Shown here: positions 14,595-21,864 of the stretch, piece by piece
How the letters are laid out: each line of letters opens with the position of its first letter
How positions within the stretch are numbered: position 1 is the stretch's first letter
Assembly (NCBI GenBank): GCA_031272745.1
Contig: JAISTF010000173.1
Span: 1-22,443 of the forward strand
Reading direction: 5' to 3'
Source: Eubacteriales Family XIII. Incertae Sedis bacterium
GTDB taxonomy: Bacteria; Bacillota; Clostridia; Peptostreptococcales; Anaerovoracaceae
DNA length: 22,443 bases
Made by a program: the position numbers and the translations under genes
The notes under the pieces: model-generated
What the model was told of the DNA's origin: nothing
Database searches by the model: none
The model's input: only the letters and a program-made list of their open reading frames with translations

Positions 14595-15581
14595 TCATAC
14601 GCCGTTTTCGGCGCGCTCTTTGGCGCAGACCAAGAGACGGTCGGCGCTGTCGATGACGAGATCGGCGAGCTCGAGGTCGAGGATCCACTTCGGCGGGATC
14701 TCGAGGCTGCCGATGAGCGTGCCGATGATGTTGCCGCAGAGCGGCGGGATCGTGTCGCTGTTGCCGTCGAAATCGGCGGCGGCCTCAATGGCGCCGACGA
14801 AATCCCCGCCGTAGACGAGCGAAAGGTAAACCGCGATCGCGACGGCCTCCGTCGCCGTATAGCCCTCGCCGATCGTCTCGATCGCGTCGCGCGGCGCGAG
14901 GCTTTTCTCCGCGAGCGACATGCCGAGCCGCACGGCGTCGATCACGTTTTTGCCGTCCTCGTGCTCCGCGACCTGCGCGAGCGCGGCCTCGACGGCATCC
15001 CGCAGCGTCGCGCCCTGCGCGAGCAGGCAGATGAGCAGCGCCGTGAAGCCCGTCGACAGCACCGCGTCCTCATGGCCGTGCGTCAGCGCCCCGCTCTCGC
15101 AGCCGATGCGGAACGCCATCGCCTCGTCGTGCGCAAAATACAGGCCGACCGGCGCCACGCGCATCACGCAGCCGCAGGTGTTCATGTTATTGGTGCGGCG
15201 ATCCAGTGTGCCGTAGCCGTTTTTGATGCTCGCGCCGAGCGCGTTGAGGCTCGTCGTGCCCTCCCCGCGCCGGGCGAAGAGCTCGTCGCGCTTCAGGATG
15301 TCGTCGTCGAGGATGAACGCGTAGTCCTTGTCCGCGAGGTTGCCCGTCTGCGTGTAATACCATTTTTCATACGAATAGAACAGGCACGGCGTATACGCGT
15401 AGATGCCCTTGCGCTTCGCGCGCGCGTCGGCCCACAGCAGGCCGTCCGCCGTGAAGATGGACATCTGCGTGTTGTCGGAAATCAAATCCTTGCCGTCCTC
15501 GCGCTCCCGGTACCCGCGCGCGTCTCCCGTGCCGCCGCCCAGCAGGCAGCCCCTGAAATGGTCCTTGTCGATTTTGCTCAT
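14595..15581 (-). CDS. ADP-ribosylglycohydrolase family protein, altered metal site
   Basis: A 328-aa cytosolic protein of the ADP-ribosyl hydrolase (DraG/ARH) superfamily, which removes ADP-ribose from proteins or small molecules using two Mg2+ ions. Family signals are GCLLGGGTGDARG (12-24), ISDNTQMSIFTADGLL (34-49), a cysteine-containing VMRVAPVGLYF, ALTHGHEDA (165-173) and FDGNSDTIPPLCGNIIG (271-287). In the usual family, S-D-D-T and G-D-S-D-T supply the metal ligands; here the second Asp of the first motif is N37 and the first Asp of the second is N274. GAGGGT stands about 7 nt before the ATG. It follows glmS by 20 bases and is probably the last gene of that operon. Its substrate is unknown. 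Confidence 0.86.
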   Translation of the reverse strand: MSKIDKDHFRGCLLGGGTGDARGYREREDGKDLISDNTQMSIFTADGLLWADARAKRKGIYAYTPCLFYSYEKWYYTQTGNLADKDYAFILDDDILKRDELFARRGEGTTSLNALGASIKNGYGTLDRRTNNMNTCGCVMRVAPVGLYFAHDEAMAFRIGCESGALTHGHEDAVLSTGFTALLICLLAQGATLRDAVEAALAQVAEHEDGKNVIDAVRLGMSLAEKSLAPRDAIETIGEGYTATEAVAIAVYLSLVYGGDFVGAIEAAADFDGNSDTIPPLCGNIIGTLIGSLEIPPKWILDLELADLVIDSADRLLVCAKERAENGV

Positions 15582-15601
15582 CTCACTTACCCTCGGAACC
15601 G

Positions 15602-17431
15602 TTACTCCACCGTCACCGATTTTGCGAGGTTGCGCGGCTGGTCGATGTCCCGCCCGCGCAGCTTCGCGACATGGTACGCAAAGAGCTGGAAAAAGACGAC
15701 GGCCACGATCGGCGCGATCTCGTCACCGCAGTCCGGTATCGCAAACACCTCGTCCGCGATCTCCTTCACGCGCTTGTCGCCTTCCTTCACGACCGCGACG
15801 ATCTCCGCCTTCCGCGCCTTCATCTCTTCGATGTTGGACAGCATCTTCTCGTACAGATAACTCTGCGTCGCGACCGCGAAGAAAAACACGTTGCGCGTGA
15901 TGAGCGCGATCGTCCCGTGCTTCAGCTCGCCGGCCGCGATGGCAAACGAATTGATATAGGTGATCTCCTTCAGCTTGAGGCTGGCCTCCTGCGCCGTCGC
16001 CACGTCGGCGCCGCGCCCGACGAAGAAGATCTTCTCCTTTTTGTAATGCTCCTTCGCGAGCTTCCTGATACGCTTCTCGTCCTTGATCACCTTTTCGACG
16101 AGCGCCGGCGTCTGTTCGAGCGCTTCGACGAGCTTTTTGCAGTCCGCCGCGGAAACCGTGCCGCGCAGCCGCCCCATATGCAGCGCGATGAGGTAGAGCG
16201 AGACGATCTGCGTCGTATACGCCTTCGTCGACGCGACCGCGATCTCGGGACCGGCCGCCGAATAGAAGACATGGTCGGACTCGCGCGCGATGCTGGATCC
16301 CTTGACGTTTACGACCGAGAGCACCTTCGCCCCGCGCCGCTTCGCCTCGCGGATGGCCTCGATCGTGTCGCTCGTCTCCCCCGACTGGCTGATCGCGAGG
16401 ACGAGCGTATGCTCCGTCACGATGGGATTGCGGTAGCGGAACTCCGAAGACAGATCCACCTCGACGGGGATTCGCGCGTATTTTTCGATCACCGGTTTCC
16501 CCACGAGCCCCGCGTGGCTCGCCGTGCCGCAGGCGACGATGTAGATGCGGTCGACCGCGTCCAACTCTTCCTTCGTGAACGCGAGGTCGTCGAGCAGCAG
16601 CTCCTTCTTCGCGTCCACGCGGTGCCGCAGCGTCTCTTTGATGCCGGTCGGCTGCTCGTGGATTTCCTTCATCATGAAATGCTCGTAGCCGCCCCTTTCG
16701 GCCGCGACCGCGTCCCAGTCGATGTGGGTCTTCGTGCGGTTCAGCCGCGTCAACTCCTCGTCGAAGATCTGCACCGAATCCTTCGTGACGATCACGATTT
16801 CGTCGTTTTCAATCAAATAGACGTCGCGCGTGTATTTGAGCAGCGCCGGAATGTCGGAAGCGAGCAGCCCGCCTTCCCCGCAGAGGCCCGCGATGAGCGG
16901 CGCGTCCTTGCGGATGGCGACGATGCGCTCCGCGTCGTCCGCGGACACGGCGGCGACCGCGTAGGCCCCGTGCATCCGCTTCGCCGCCTTGCGCACCGCC
17001 TCGGCCAGATCGTCTTCAAAGTACAGCGCGATGAGATGCGCAATCACCTCGGAGTCCGTCTCGGACACAAACCGGATGCCGTGCTTCTGCGCCAGCTCGG
17101 CCTTGAGCTCCATGAAATTTTCAATAATGCCGTTGTGCACGATCGCGACGCGCCCGTCGAAGCTGACATGCGGGTGTGCGTTTTCGCGTGTCGGCGCCCC
17201 GTGCGTCGCCCACCGCGTGTGGCCGATGCCGAGCGGTGCGTCAAATTCGGCGCCGCCGACTTTCGCTTCAAGCGCTTCGAGTTTTCCCGACTCCTTGCGC
17301 ACGAGCAGCTTCCCCTTGCGCACGAGCGCGATGCCCGCCGAGTCGTAGCCCCGGTATTTGAGCGCGTTCAATCCGGAGAGGATCATCTCCTTGGCGCTGC
17401 CGCTTCCCGCGTATCCCACGATCCCGCACAT
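15602..17431 (-). CDS. glmS: Glutamine-fructose-6-phosphate aminotransferase GlmS
   Basis: A 609-aa cytosolic enzyme making glucosamine-6-phosphate from fructose-6-phosphate and glutamine, the first step towards UDP-GlcNAc. The N-terminal glutaminase starts MCGIVGYAG with catalytic Cys2 and contains the HTRWATHGAP loop. Two SIS sugar-isomerase domains follow, including LVLAISQSGETSDT, and the C-terminus LAKSVTVE is the classic end. The ribosome binding site GAGGTAGG overlaps the glmM stop, and the genes are 3 bases apart. No glmS ribozyme can fit between them, so regulation must act elsewhere in the operon. Confidence 0.98.
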   Translation of the reverse strand: MCGIVGYAGSGSAKEMILSGLNALKYRGYDSAGIALVRKGKLLVRKESGKLEALEAKVGGAEFDAPLGIGHTRWATHGAPTRENAHPHVSFDGRVAIVHNGIIENFMELKAELAQKHGIRFVSETDSEVIAHLIALYFEDDLAEAVRKAAKRMHGAYAVAAVSADDAERIVAIRKDAPLIAGLCGEGGLLASDIPALLKYTRDVYLIENDEIVIVTKDSVQIFDEELTRLNRTKTHIDWDAVAAERGGYEHFMMKEIHEQPTGIKETLRHRVDAKKELLLDDLAFTKEELDAVDRIYIVACGTASHAGLVGKPVIEKYARIPVEVDLSSEFRYRNPIVTEHTLVLAISQSGETSDTIEAIREAKRRGAKVLSVVNVKGSSIARESDHVFYSAAGPEIAVASTKAYTTQIVSLYLIALHMGRLRGTVSAADCKKLVEALEQTPALVEKVIKDEKRIRKLAKEHYKKEKIFFVGRGADVATAQEASLKLKEITYINSFAIAAGELKHGTIALITRNVFFFAVATQSYLYEKMLSNIEEMKARKAEIVAVVKEGDKRVKEIADEVFAIPDCGDEIAPIVAVVFFQLFAYHVAKLRGRDIDQPRNLAKSVTVE

Positions 17432-17434
17432 AGC

Positions 17435-18790
17435 CTACCTCAATCGCTCCTCAATGAGCCGCACCAGCCGATCCGCGGAATGTTCGAGCGCCTTCAGGTC
17501 TTCGCCCTCCAGCATGACGCGCACGAGCGGTTCCGTGCCGGACGGACGGATCAGCACGCGGCCCGTGCCGCGCATCCCGTCCTCTACGGCGCGGATGGCT
17601 GCGGCAATCTTTTCATCCTTGTCGAAACTGTATTTGTTTTCGTTCTTCACTTTTGCGTTTTTCAGCACCTGCGGGTAGATCGTCACCTCGGAAGACAGCT
17701 CCGACGCCCGTTTGCCGCTGCGCACGACCGTGGACAAAAACCGCAGGGCGGCAAACAGGCCGTCCCCCGTCGTGTTCTCCTTGAGGAAAATGATATGCCC
17801 GCTCTGCTCGCCGCCGAGCACGCCGCCCGTCCGCTGCATCATCTCGAGCACATAGCGGTCTCCGACGTCCGCGCGCTGGAGATCGATGTTTTCCCGCGCC
17901 AACGCCTCGGCGAAGCCCGCGTTGCTCATCACGGTCGCCGTGAGCAGGTTGTTCTCCAATTCGCCCGCGAGCTTCAGGCCGCGCGCGGCGAGGTACATGA
18001 GCTTGTCGCCGTCCATGAGACCGCCGTTTTCGTCGCAGGCAATCAGGCGGTCCGCGTCGCCGTCGAAAGCGACGCCCGCGTCCGCGCCCTCGCGCACGAC
18101 GGTCTTCTGCATCCGTTCGGGATGCAGGGAGCCGCAGCCCTCGTTGATATTGGTCCCGTCGGGCTTTGCGCCGACAAAGACCGCCTTCACGCCGAGCTGT
18201 CCGAAGACCGCTTCGGCCGGCCGCGCCGCCGCGCCGTTCGCGCAGTCCACGACGACCTTGAGGCCGGAGAGATCCGCCTTCGCGCAGCCCGCGAGAAACG
18301 CCGTGTACCGGCCGAGCGCATCCGCGCCGGCGTCTTCCTGCCGCCCGACGAGTGCGCCCGTGATGTGGCTGTTCACGTCGCGCCCCGTGCGCACGATCTC
18401 GTCGATCTCGTCTTCGATCGCGTCGTCGAGCTTGAAGCCGGCACCGTTGAAAAATTTGATGCCGTTGTATTCAAACGGGTTGTGCGACGCGGAGATCACC
18501 ACGCCGGCCGTGGCGTCCATCGTCCGCGCCAGATACGCGACCCCGGGCGTCGGGATGACGCCGAGGCGCATCACGTCGCAGCCCATCGCGAGCAGGCCCG
18601 CGCTGAGCGCGTCTTCCAGCATGTCCCCGGAAATGCGCGTGTCCTTGCCGATGAGGACGAGCGGGCGCTTTCCCGTGACGGCCTTGCCGAGCACAAATCC
18701 GCCCGCGACGCCGAGCGCGTAGGCGAGCTCGCCCGTCAGTTCCTTATTCGCGATGCCGCGCACGCCGTCCGTGCCGAAAAGCCTACCCAT
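17435..18790 (-). CDS. glmM: Phosphoglucosamine mutase GlmM
   Basis: A 451-aa cytosolic alpha-D-phosphohexomutase converting glucosamine-6-phosphate to glucosamine-1-phosphate. It begins GRLFGTDGVRGIAN. The phosphorylated serine is S102 in ISASHNP, the metal loop is FDGDADR near residues 240-246, the sugar-binding loop is GGEQSGH and the phosphate loop is RPSGTEPLVRVM. The length is normal. The ATG lies inside the last codons of cdaR (8-base overlap), with GGGAGG about 10 nt upstream. Its location next to cdaA-cdaR is the conserved Firmicute arrangement, where GlmM can bind and restrain CdaA. Confidence 0.98.
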   Translation of the reverse strand: MGRLFGTDGVRGIANKELTGELAYALGVAGGFVLGKAVTGKRPLVLIGKDTRISGDMLEDALSAGLLAMGCDVMRLGVIPTPGVAYLARTMDATAGVVISASHNPFEYNGIKFFNGAGFKLDDAIEDEIDEIVRTGRDVNSHITGALVGRQEDAGADALGRYTAFLAGCAKADLSGLKVVVDCANGAAARPAEAVFGQLGVKAVFVGAKPDGTNINEGCGSLHPERMQKTVVREGADAGVAFDGDADRLIACDENGGLMDGDKLMYLAARGLKLAGELENNLLTATVMSNAGFAEALARENIDLQRADVGDRYVLEMMQRTGGVLGGEQSGHIIFLKENTTGDGLFAALRFLSTVVRSGKRASELSSEVTIYPQVLKNAKVKNENKYSFDKDEKIAAAIRAVEDGMRGTGRVLIRPSGTEPLVRVMLEGEDLKALEHSADRLVRLIEERLR

Positions 18791-20060
18791 TGCTGTTCGT
18801 GCCTCCCGCCGTTTTCAGCGTGCCGGTGCCGGTTCCTGTGCCTGTCTCAGCCCCGCCATCGTCGTTGATCGTGACGCGCACGTTCTCCGGCGAAACGCGG
18901 ATGCTCTTGTATTCCTTTTCGCATTCCATCTTCACGGCCATTTCGATGGCGTCCCCGGGCGCCGCGACGTCCGCGGCATCCACGAAGACGCGGATGTCGT
19001 CCTTCGTGAAATCGCCGATCTCGGACTCGGGCGCGAGCAGCGTGACCTTCACGCTGCCGGTGTTCACATGGCCGAACAGACCGTCCGCGAGGTTTGCCAC
19101 CTCGATTTCGTCTGCCGTATACGAGAACTCCTTCTTGGAAATCCCCTCCACCTCGATGATGACCGCGAGCTCCTTCGACTGGTCGGCAACCTCCACGCCG
19201 TCCGGCAGGATGGGCTCGACGGGGAGCTCGACGGTCTCGCGAAGCGTCGCGAGATTCACATCTTGCGCGCGCACGGTCTTCACGCCGTCGAGGATCGCCT
19301 TCGGCCCCCGTATCGTGATTGTCTTCGGAATCGCGATGTCCGTGATGCCCACCGTCTCCGGCGGCTGGCCGACCTGGTTGATTTCCAGCGGAACCTTTTT
19401 CACGGCGCAGAGCGTCGCCGTTGCCGAGATGCTGTCCTGCGACAGGCTCACGTCATAGGAAGGCGCGCCGTCCTTGCCGATCGGCACCGGCTCAAGCGTG
19501 AACGTGCGGGACTCGTCCGAAAGGACGCCTTCGGGGATCTCTGCGCGGATGTATTCGATGTTGTCCACTTCTTCCGCCGCCCCCGCGACTTCCAGCTCGT
19601 CGGGAACCACGGTCACAAATCCCGGCTCCACGTCCTGCGGGAACGTCTCCGCGTACGTCAGGCGCACCGGCTTCGTCACGGTGATCCGGTCCACGATCTG
19701 CGCGCGGATGGTCTCGGGCCTGACCTGCACCATTTCCGTGCTGCTCGGGACGACCACGTTGACCTTGACGTCCACAGCGCCCTTCGGGAACCCCGTCATA
19801 TCGGCGGTCGCCCGCAGATCCGAGGCCGTCAGTTCGTTGACGTCCGACTGCGCCCCGCTGATCACGACGTCGACCAAATAGGTCTGCGTGCCGCTCACCG
19901 TCAAGCCGCGGTCGTACAGCGATTCCATATTGATGAGATCGACGGGCACGTTGCGGATCGTCTGCTCCACGGGCGGGTTGATGGCCATCGTGACCCAGGC
20001 CCACAGCACGATGGCGGCCACGATGGAGATGAGGAGATTGAGCTTGTTATTCTGAAGCAT
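18783..20060 (-). CDS. cdaR: CdaA regulator CdaR (YbbR domains)
   Basis: A 425-aa membrane-anchored protein. One N-terminal helix (about residues 8-27, LLISIVAAIVLWAWVTMAIN) is followed by an outward-facing region of repeated YbbR domains, recognisable from the recurring pattern 'V.V...(L).V.G....(V)..(I).A..DL'. CdaR binds the cyclase CdaA and modulates c-di-AMP output. The C-terminus ends in a Thr-Gly repeat (18822-18845) and an asparagine-rich tail. The start overlaps the end of cdaA by 14 bases and has GGAGG upstream. The end overlaps the glmM start by 8 bases, so all three are tightly coupled. Confidence 0.93.
   Translation of the reverse strand: MLQNNKLNLLISIVAAIVLWAWVTMAINPPVEQTIRNVPVDLINMESLYDRGLTVSGTQTYLVDVVISGAQSDVNELTASDLRATADMTGFPKGAVDVKVNVVVPSSTEMVQVRPETIRAQIVDRITVTKPVRLTYAETFPQDVEPGFVTVVPDELEVAGAAEEVDNIEYIRAEIPEGVLSDESRTFTLEPVPIGKDGAPSYDVSLSQDSISATATLCAVKKVPLEINQVGQPPETVGITDIAIPKTITIRGPKAILDGVKTVRAQDVNLATLRETVELPVEPILPDGVEVADQSKELAVIIEVEGISKKEFSYTADEIEVANLADGLFGHVNTGSVKVTLLAPESEIGDFTKDDIRVFVDAADVAAPGDAIEMAVKMECEKEYKSIRVSPENVRVTINDDGGAETGTGTGTGTLKTAGGTNSNG
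18822..18845. repeat. 6-bp tandem repeat encoding (Thr-Gly)4 at the CdaR C-terminus
   Basis: Four 6-bp units, GCCGGT twice then TCCTGT and GCCTGT on the plus strand, encode Thr-Gly four times in CdaR. It lies 32 bases upstream of the glmM start codon. Confidence 0.8.
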
Positions 20061-20988
20061 CGCTCTTCGCCTCCTCTTTCGGCGCCTCTTCCGCCGGCAC
20101 GTTCTCCTTCGGCGGCTCCTCCGGCTTCGGTGCTTTCTTGCGCTTGAGGCCCGTCGGCGCGCGGTTCGTGAACGCGCGGACGATGCCCTCCTGGAGCGGC
20201 TCCGTTTCGTTCAGGTAGATGTCGAGCAGCCGTTTTTCCAGATCGCGCACGCCGAGGAAGCGCGTCAGCTTCCCGTCCTGCGCCGTCGAGAGGATGCCCG
20301 TCTCCTCGCTGACGATGATGGCGAACGCGTCCGACACCTCCGTGACGCCGATGCCCGCGCGGTGCCGCATCCCGAGCTCCGGCGCGAGGTCGCGGCTGCG
20401 CGTGAGCGGCAGCACGCAGGCCGCCGCGTGGACGATGTTTCCCTGGATGATGGCCGCGCCGTCATGCAGCGGCGCTCCCTCGTAGAAGATGTTTTCGAGG
20501 ACCTCCGGACTGAGCGCGCTGTCGAGGGTGACGCCCGTCTCCGCGAAGTCGTTGAGCATCACGTCGCGCTCGACGATGATGAGCGCGCCGGTCTTGTTTG
20601 CCGTGAAATACCGTACGGCTTCCGTGATGGCCGCGGCCGCCGCCTTCGCGATCTCCTTGTCCTGGGCGTGCATACGCCCTCGCAAAAAACGGCTGCGTCC
20701 AATGTATTCGAGGGCGCGGCGCAGCTCCGGCTGGAATACGATGACGAGCGCGATGATGCCGAACTGCAGGAAGTTTTTCAGGATCCAGTTGAGCGCGTAC
20801 AGATGCACCGCGCCCGACACAAACATGACGATGAGCAGGATGATGAGCCCCTTGACAAGCTGCTCCGCCCGCGTCTCGCGGATGAACTCGAGCACCTTGT
20901 AGATGATGAACGCAATGATTGCAATGTCGATGATGCTCACGACATTGATCTGCGAGACAAACGATTTGAAAAATTCGAGGATGGCCAT
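20047..20988 (-). CDS. cdaA: Diadenylate cyclase CdaA
   Basis: A 313-aa membrane enzyme that makes cyclic di-AMP from two ATP. About three N-terminal hydrophobic helices lie within residues 16-88, followed by the DAC domain at about 100-270. The catalytic motifs are D176-G177-A178 (APLHDGAAII) and R208-H209-R210 (MRHRAGIG). Residues after about 280 form a Lys/Glu/Pro-rich tail (KRKKAPKPEEPPKE), longer than in the compact CdaA form. AGAGGT precedes the ATG. The gene lies 29 bases after hpf and is followed by cdaR and glmM, the conserved CdaA module that links c-di-AMP (osmotic and cell-wall homeostasis) with amino-sugar supply. Confidence 0.97.
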   Translation of the reverse strand: MAILEFFKSFVSQINVVSIIDIAIIAFIIYKVLEFIRETRAEQLVKGLIILLIVMFVSGAVHLYALNWILKNFLQFGIIALVIVFQPELRRALEYIGRSRFLRGRMHAQDKEIAKAAAAAITEAVRYFTANKTGALIIVERDVMLNDFAETGVTLDSALSPEVLENIFYEGAPLHDGAAIIQGNIVHAAACVLPLTRSRDLAPELGMRHRAGIGVTEVSDAFAIIVSEETGILSTAQDGKLTRFLGVRDLEKRLLDIYLNETEPLQEGIVRAFTNRAPTGLKRKKAPKPEEPPKENVPAEEAPKEEAKSDASE

Positions 20989-21017
20989 GCCGGACCTCTA
21001 TCTTCGGCGCGCGGGCT

Positions 21018-21560
21018 CTACAGCGTGGTCTCGAGCAGGCCGTATTTTCCGTCGTTGCGCTTGTAGACGACCCCGATGCCGTCCGTCTCCATGTCGAGGA
21101 AGACGAAAAAGCTATGCCCGACGAGCTCCATCTGCAGCACCGCCTCCTCGGGTGCCATCGGCAGCAGCTCGAATTTCTTGCGGCGCACGATCTCGATGTC
21201 GTCGCCGTGCGACCCCGCTTCGCTCTCCGAATAATCCGGAATCCCCTCGAACACGATCGCCTTGTTGTCCTTGTGTTTGCCCGCGAGCTTCCTCTTATAT
21301 TTCGTGATCTGGCCCGACAGCTTGTCGACGATGCGGTCGATGCCGCCGTAGATGTCCTGCGTATCCTCCTCGGCGCGGAAAATCATGCGGCCCGCGTTGA
21401 TCGTGGCTTCGATTTTCTGGCGGCCCTTTTCGAGCGACAGCGTGACGTTGGCTTCGATTTCATCCGAAAAAAACTTGCCGAGGCGCGCGATCTTGTCCTC
21501 GATGGTATCGCGGAGATGCTCGCTCGCATTGAGATTTTTGCTCGTGATGTTGATCTTCAT
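21018..21560 (-). CDS. hpf: Ribosome hibernation promoting factor, long form (HPF/RaiA)
   Basis: A 180-aa protein that binds the 30S decoding region and dimerises 70S ribosomes into inactive 100S particles. The N-terminal S30AE domain (1 to about 100) starts MKINITSKNLNASEHL and contains GKFFSDEIEANVTLS. The C-terminal dimerisation domain (about 122-178) has EEAVLQMELVGHSFFVFLD and NDGKYGLLE, defining the long form typical of Firmicutes. GGGAG lies upstream of the ATG at 21560; a frame start 42 bases earlier has no support. It has its own extended -10 promoter and follows a raiA RNA. The cdaA gene starts 29 bases downstream. Confidence 0.96.
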   Translation of the reverse strand: MKINITSKNLNASEHLRDTIEDKIARLGKFFSDEIEANVTLSLEKGRQKIEATINAGRMIFRAEEDTQDIYGGIDRIVDKLSGQITKYKRKLAGKHKDNKAIVFEGIPDYSESEAGSHGDDIEIVRRKKFELLPMAPEEAVLQMELVGHSFFVFLDMETDGIGVVYKRNDGKYGLLETTL

Positions 21561-21597
21561 AAGAGTGTCTCCCTTCCTTCTTTGGATTTCTGGGTAT

Positions 21598-21608
21598 ATC
21601 ATAACACA
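21598..21608 (-). promoter_or_regulatory. Extended -10 promoter of hpf
   Basis: TGTG-T-TATGAT fits the TRTGn extended -10 motif, with a weak TTGTAT 18 nt upstream. The start of transcription would be about 21591, giving a 30-nt leader. It likely drives hpf and, by read-through, cdaA to glmS. Confidence 0.6.
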
Positions 21609-21671
21609 TCTGCCATAGAAAATACAAAAATTCTGTGTACGTGTATGAAGTTTGCTTGACGATTTTCAAAA

Positions 21672-21848
21672 ATCGGCAGACGCCGCCCGCTGACCTGGTC
21701 TTTGACCCCACACTCGCCCGGGGTTGCCCCTCGGGACTTACGCCTAAACTGCGCCATGCTCACCGCCCCCGTCCAAAAGGCGGCTTACGTGGGTCCTTTC
21801 GCCCGCAGCTGGCATGGACTTGCAACCACAGCCGGGCGGCGCCCGCCT
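21672..21848 (-). ncRNA. raiA RNA (conserved structured RNA upstream of hpf/raiA)
   Basis: A 300-base gap between comF and hpf holds a highly structured GC-rich region. A long-range closing stem pairs 21834-21840 with 21682-21688 and, after one bulged G, 21829-21832 with 21689-21692. A further helix pairs 21824-21828 with 21696-21700. Inside are CCATGC/GCATGG and GCCGCC/GGCGGT helices and a CCCGAGGGGCAACCCCGGG hairpin. Position (after comF, before hpf), size (about 175-190 nt) and complexity match the raiA motif RNA of Firmicutes, whose mechanism is not established. A TAAAAT box at 21854-21859 may be its -10. The ends are approximate, and the assignment comes from synteny and folding by eye. 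Confidence 0.75.
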
Positions 21849-21864
21849 CCGCTATTTTACACCA

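Noticed and set aside
17429..17440. Possible glmS ribozyme upstream of glmS
   Set aside because: glmM ends 3 bases before glmS, leaving no space, and no ribozyme core sequence was seen nearby.
15671..18868. Very long open frame on the plus strand opposite glmS and glmM (about 1,065 codons)
   Set aside because: It is antisense to two certain genes; high GC codon bias removes stops from the opposite strand. The translation is Arg/Asp/Val-rich, without recognisable domains.
21660..21675. AT-rich hairpin CGATTTT-AAAATCG after the raiA RNA as a terminator
   Set aside because: The stem is AT-rich with a tiny loop and no T-tract follows it on the minus strand, so it was not called as a terminator.
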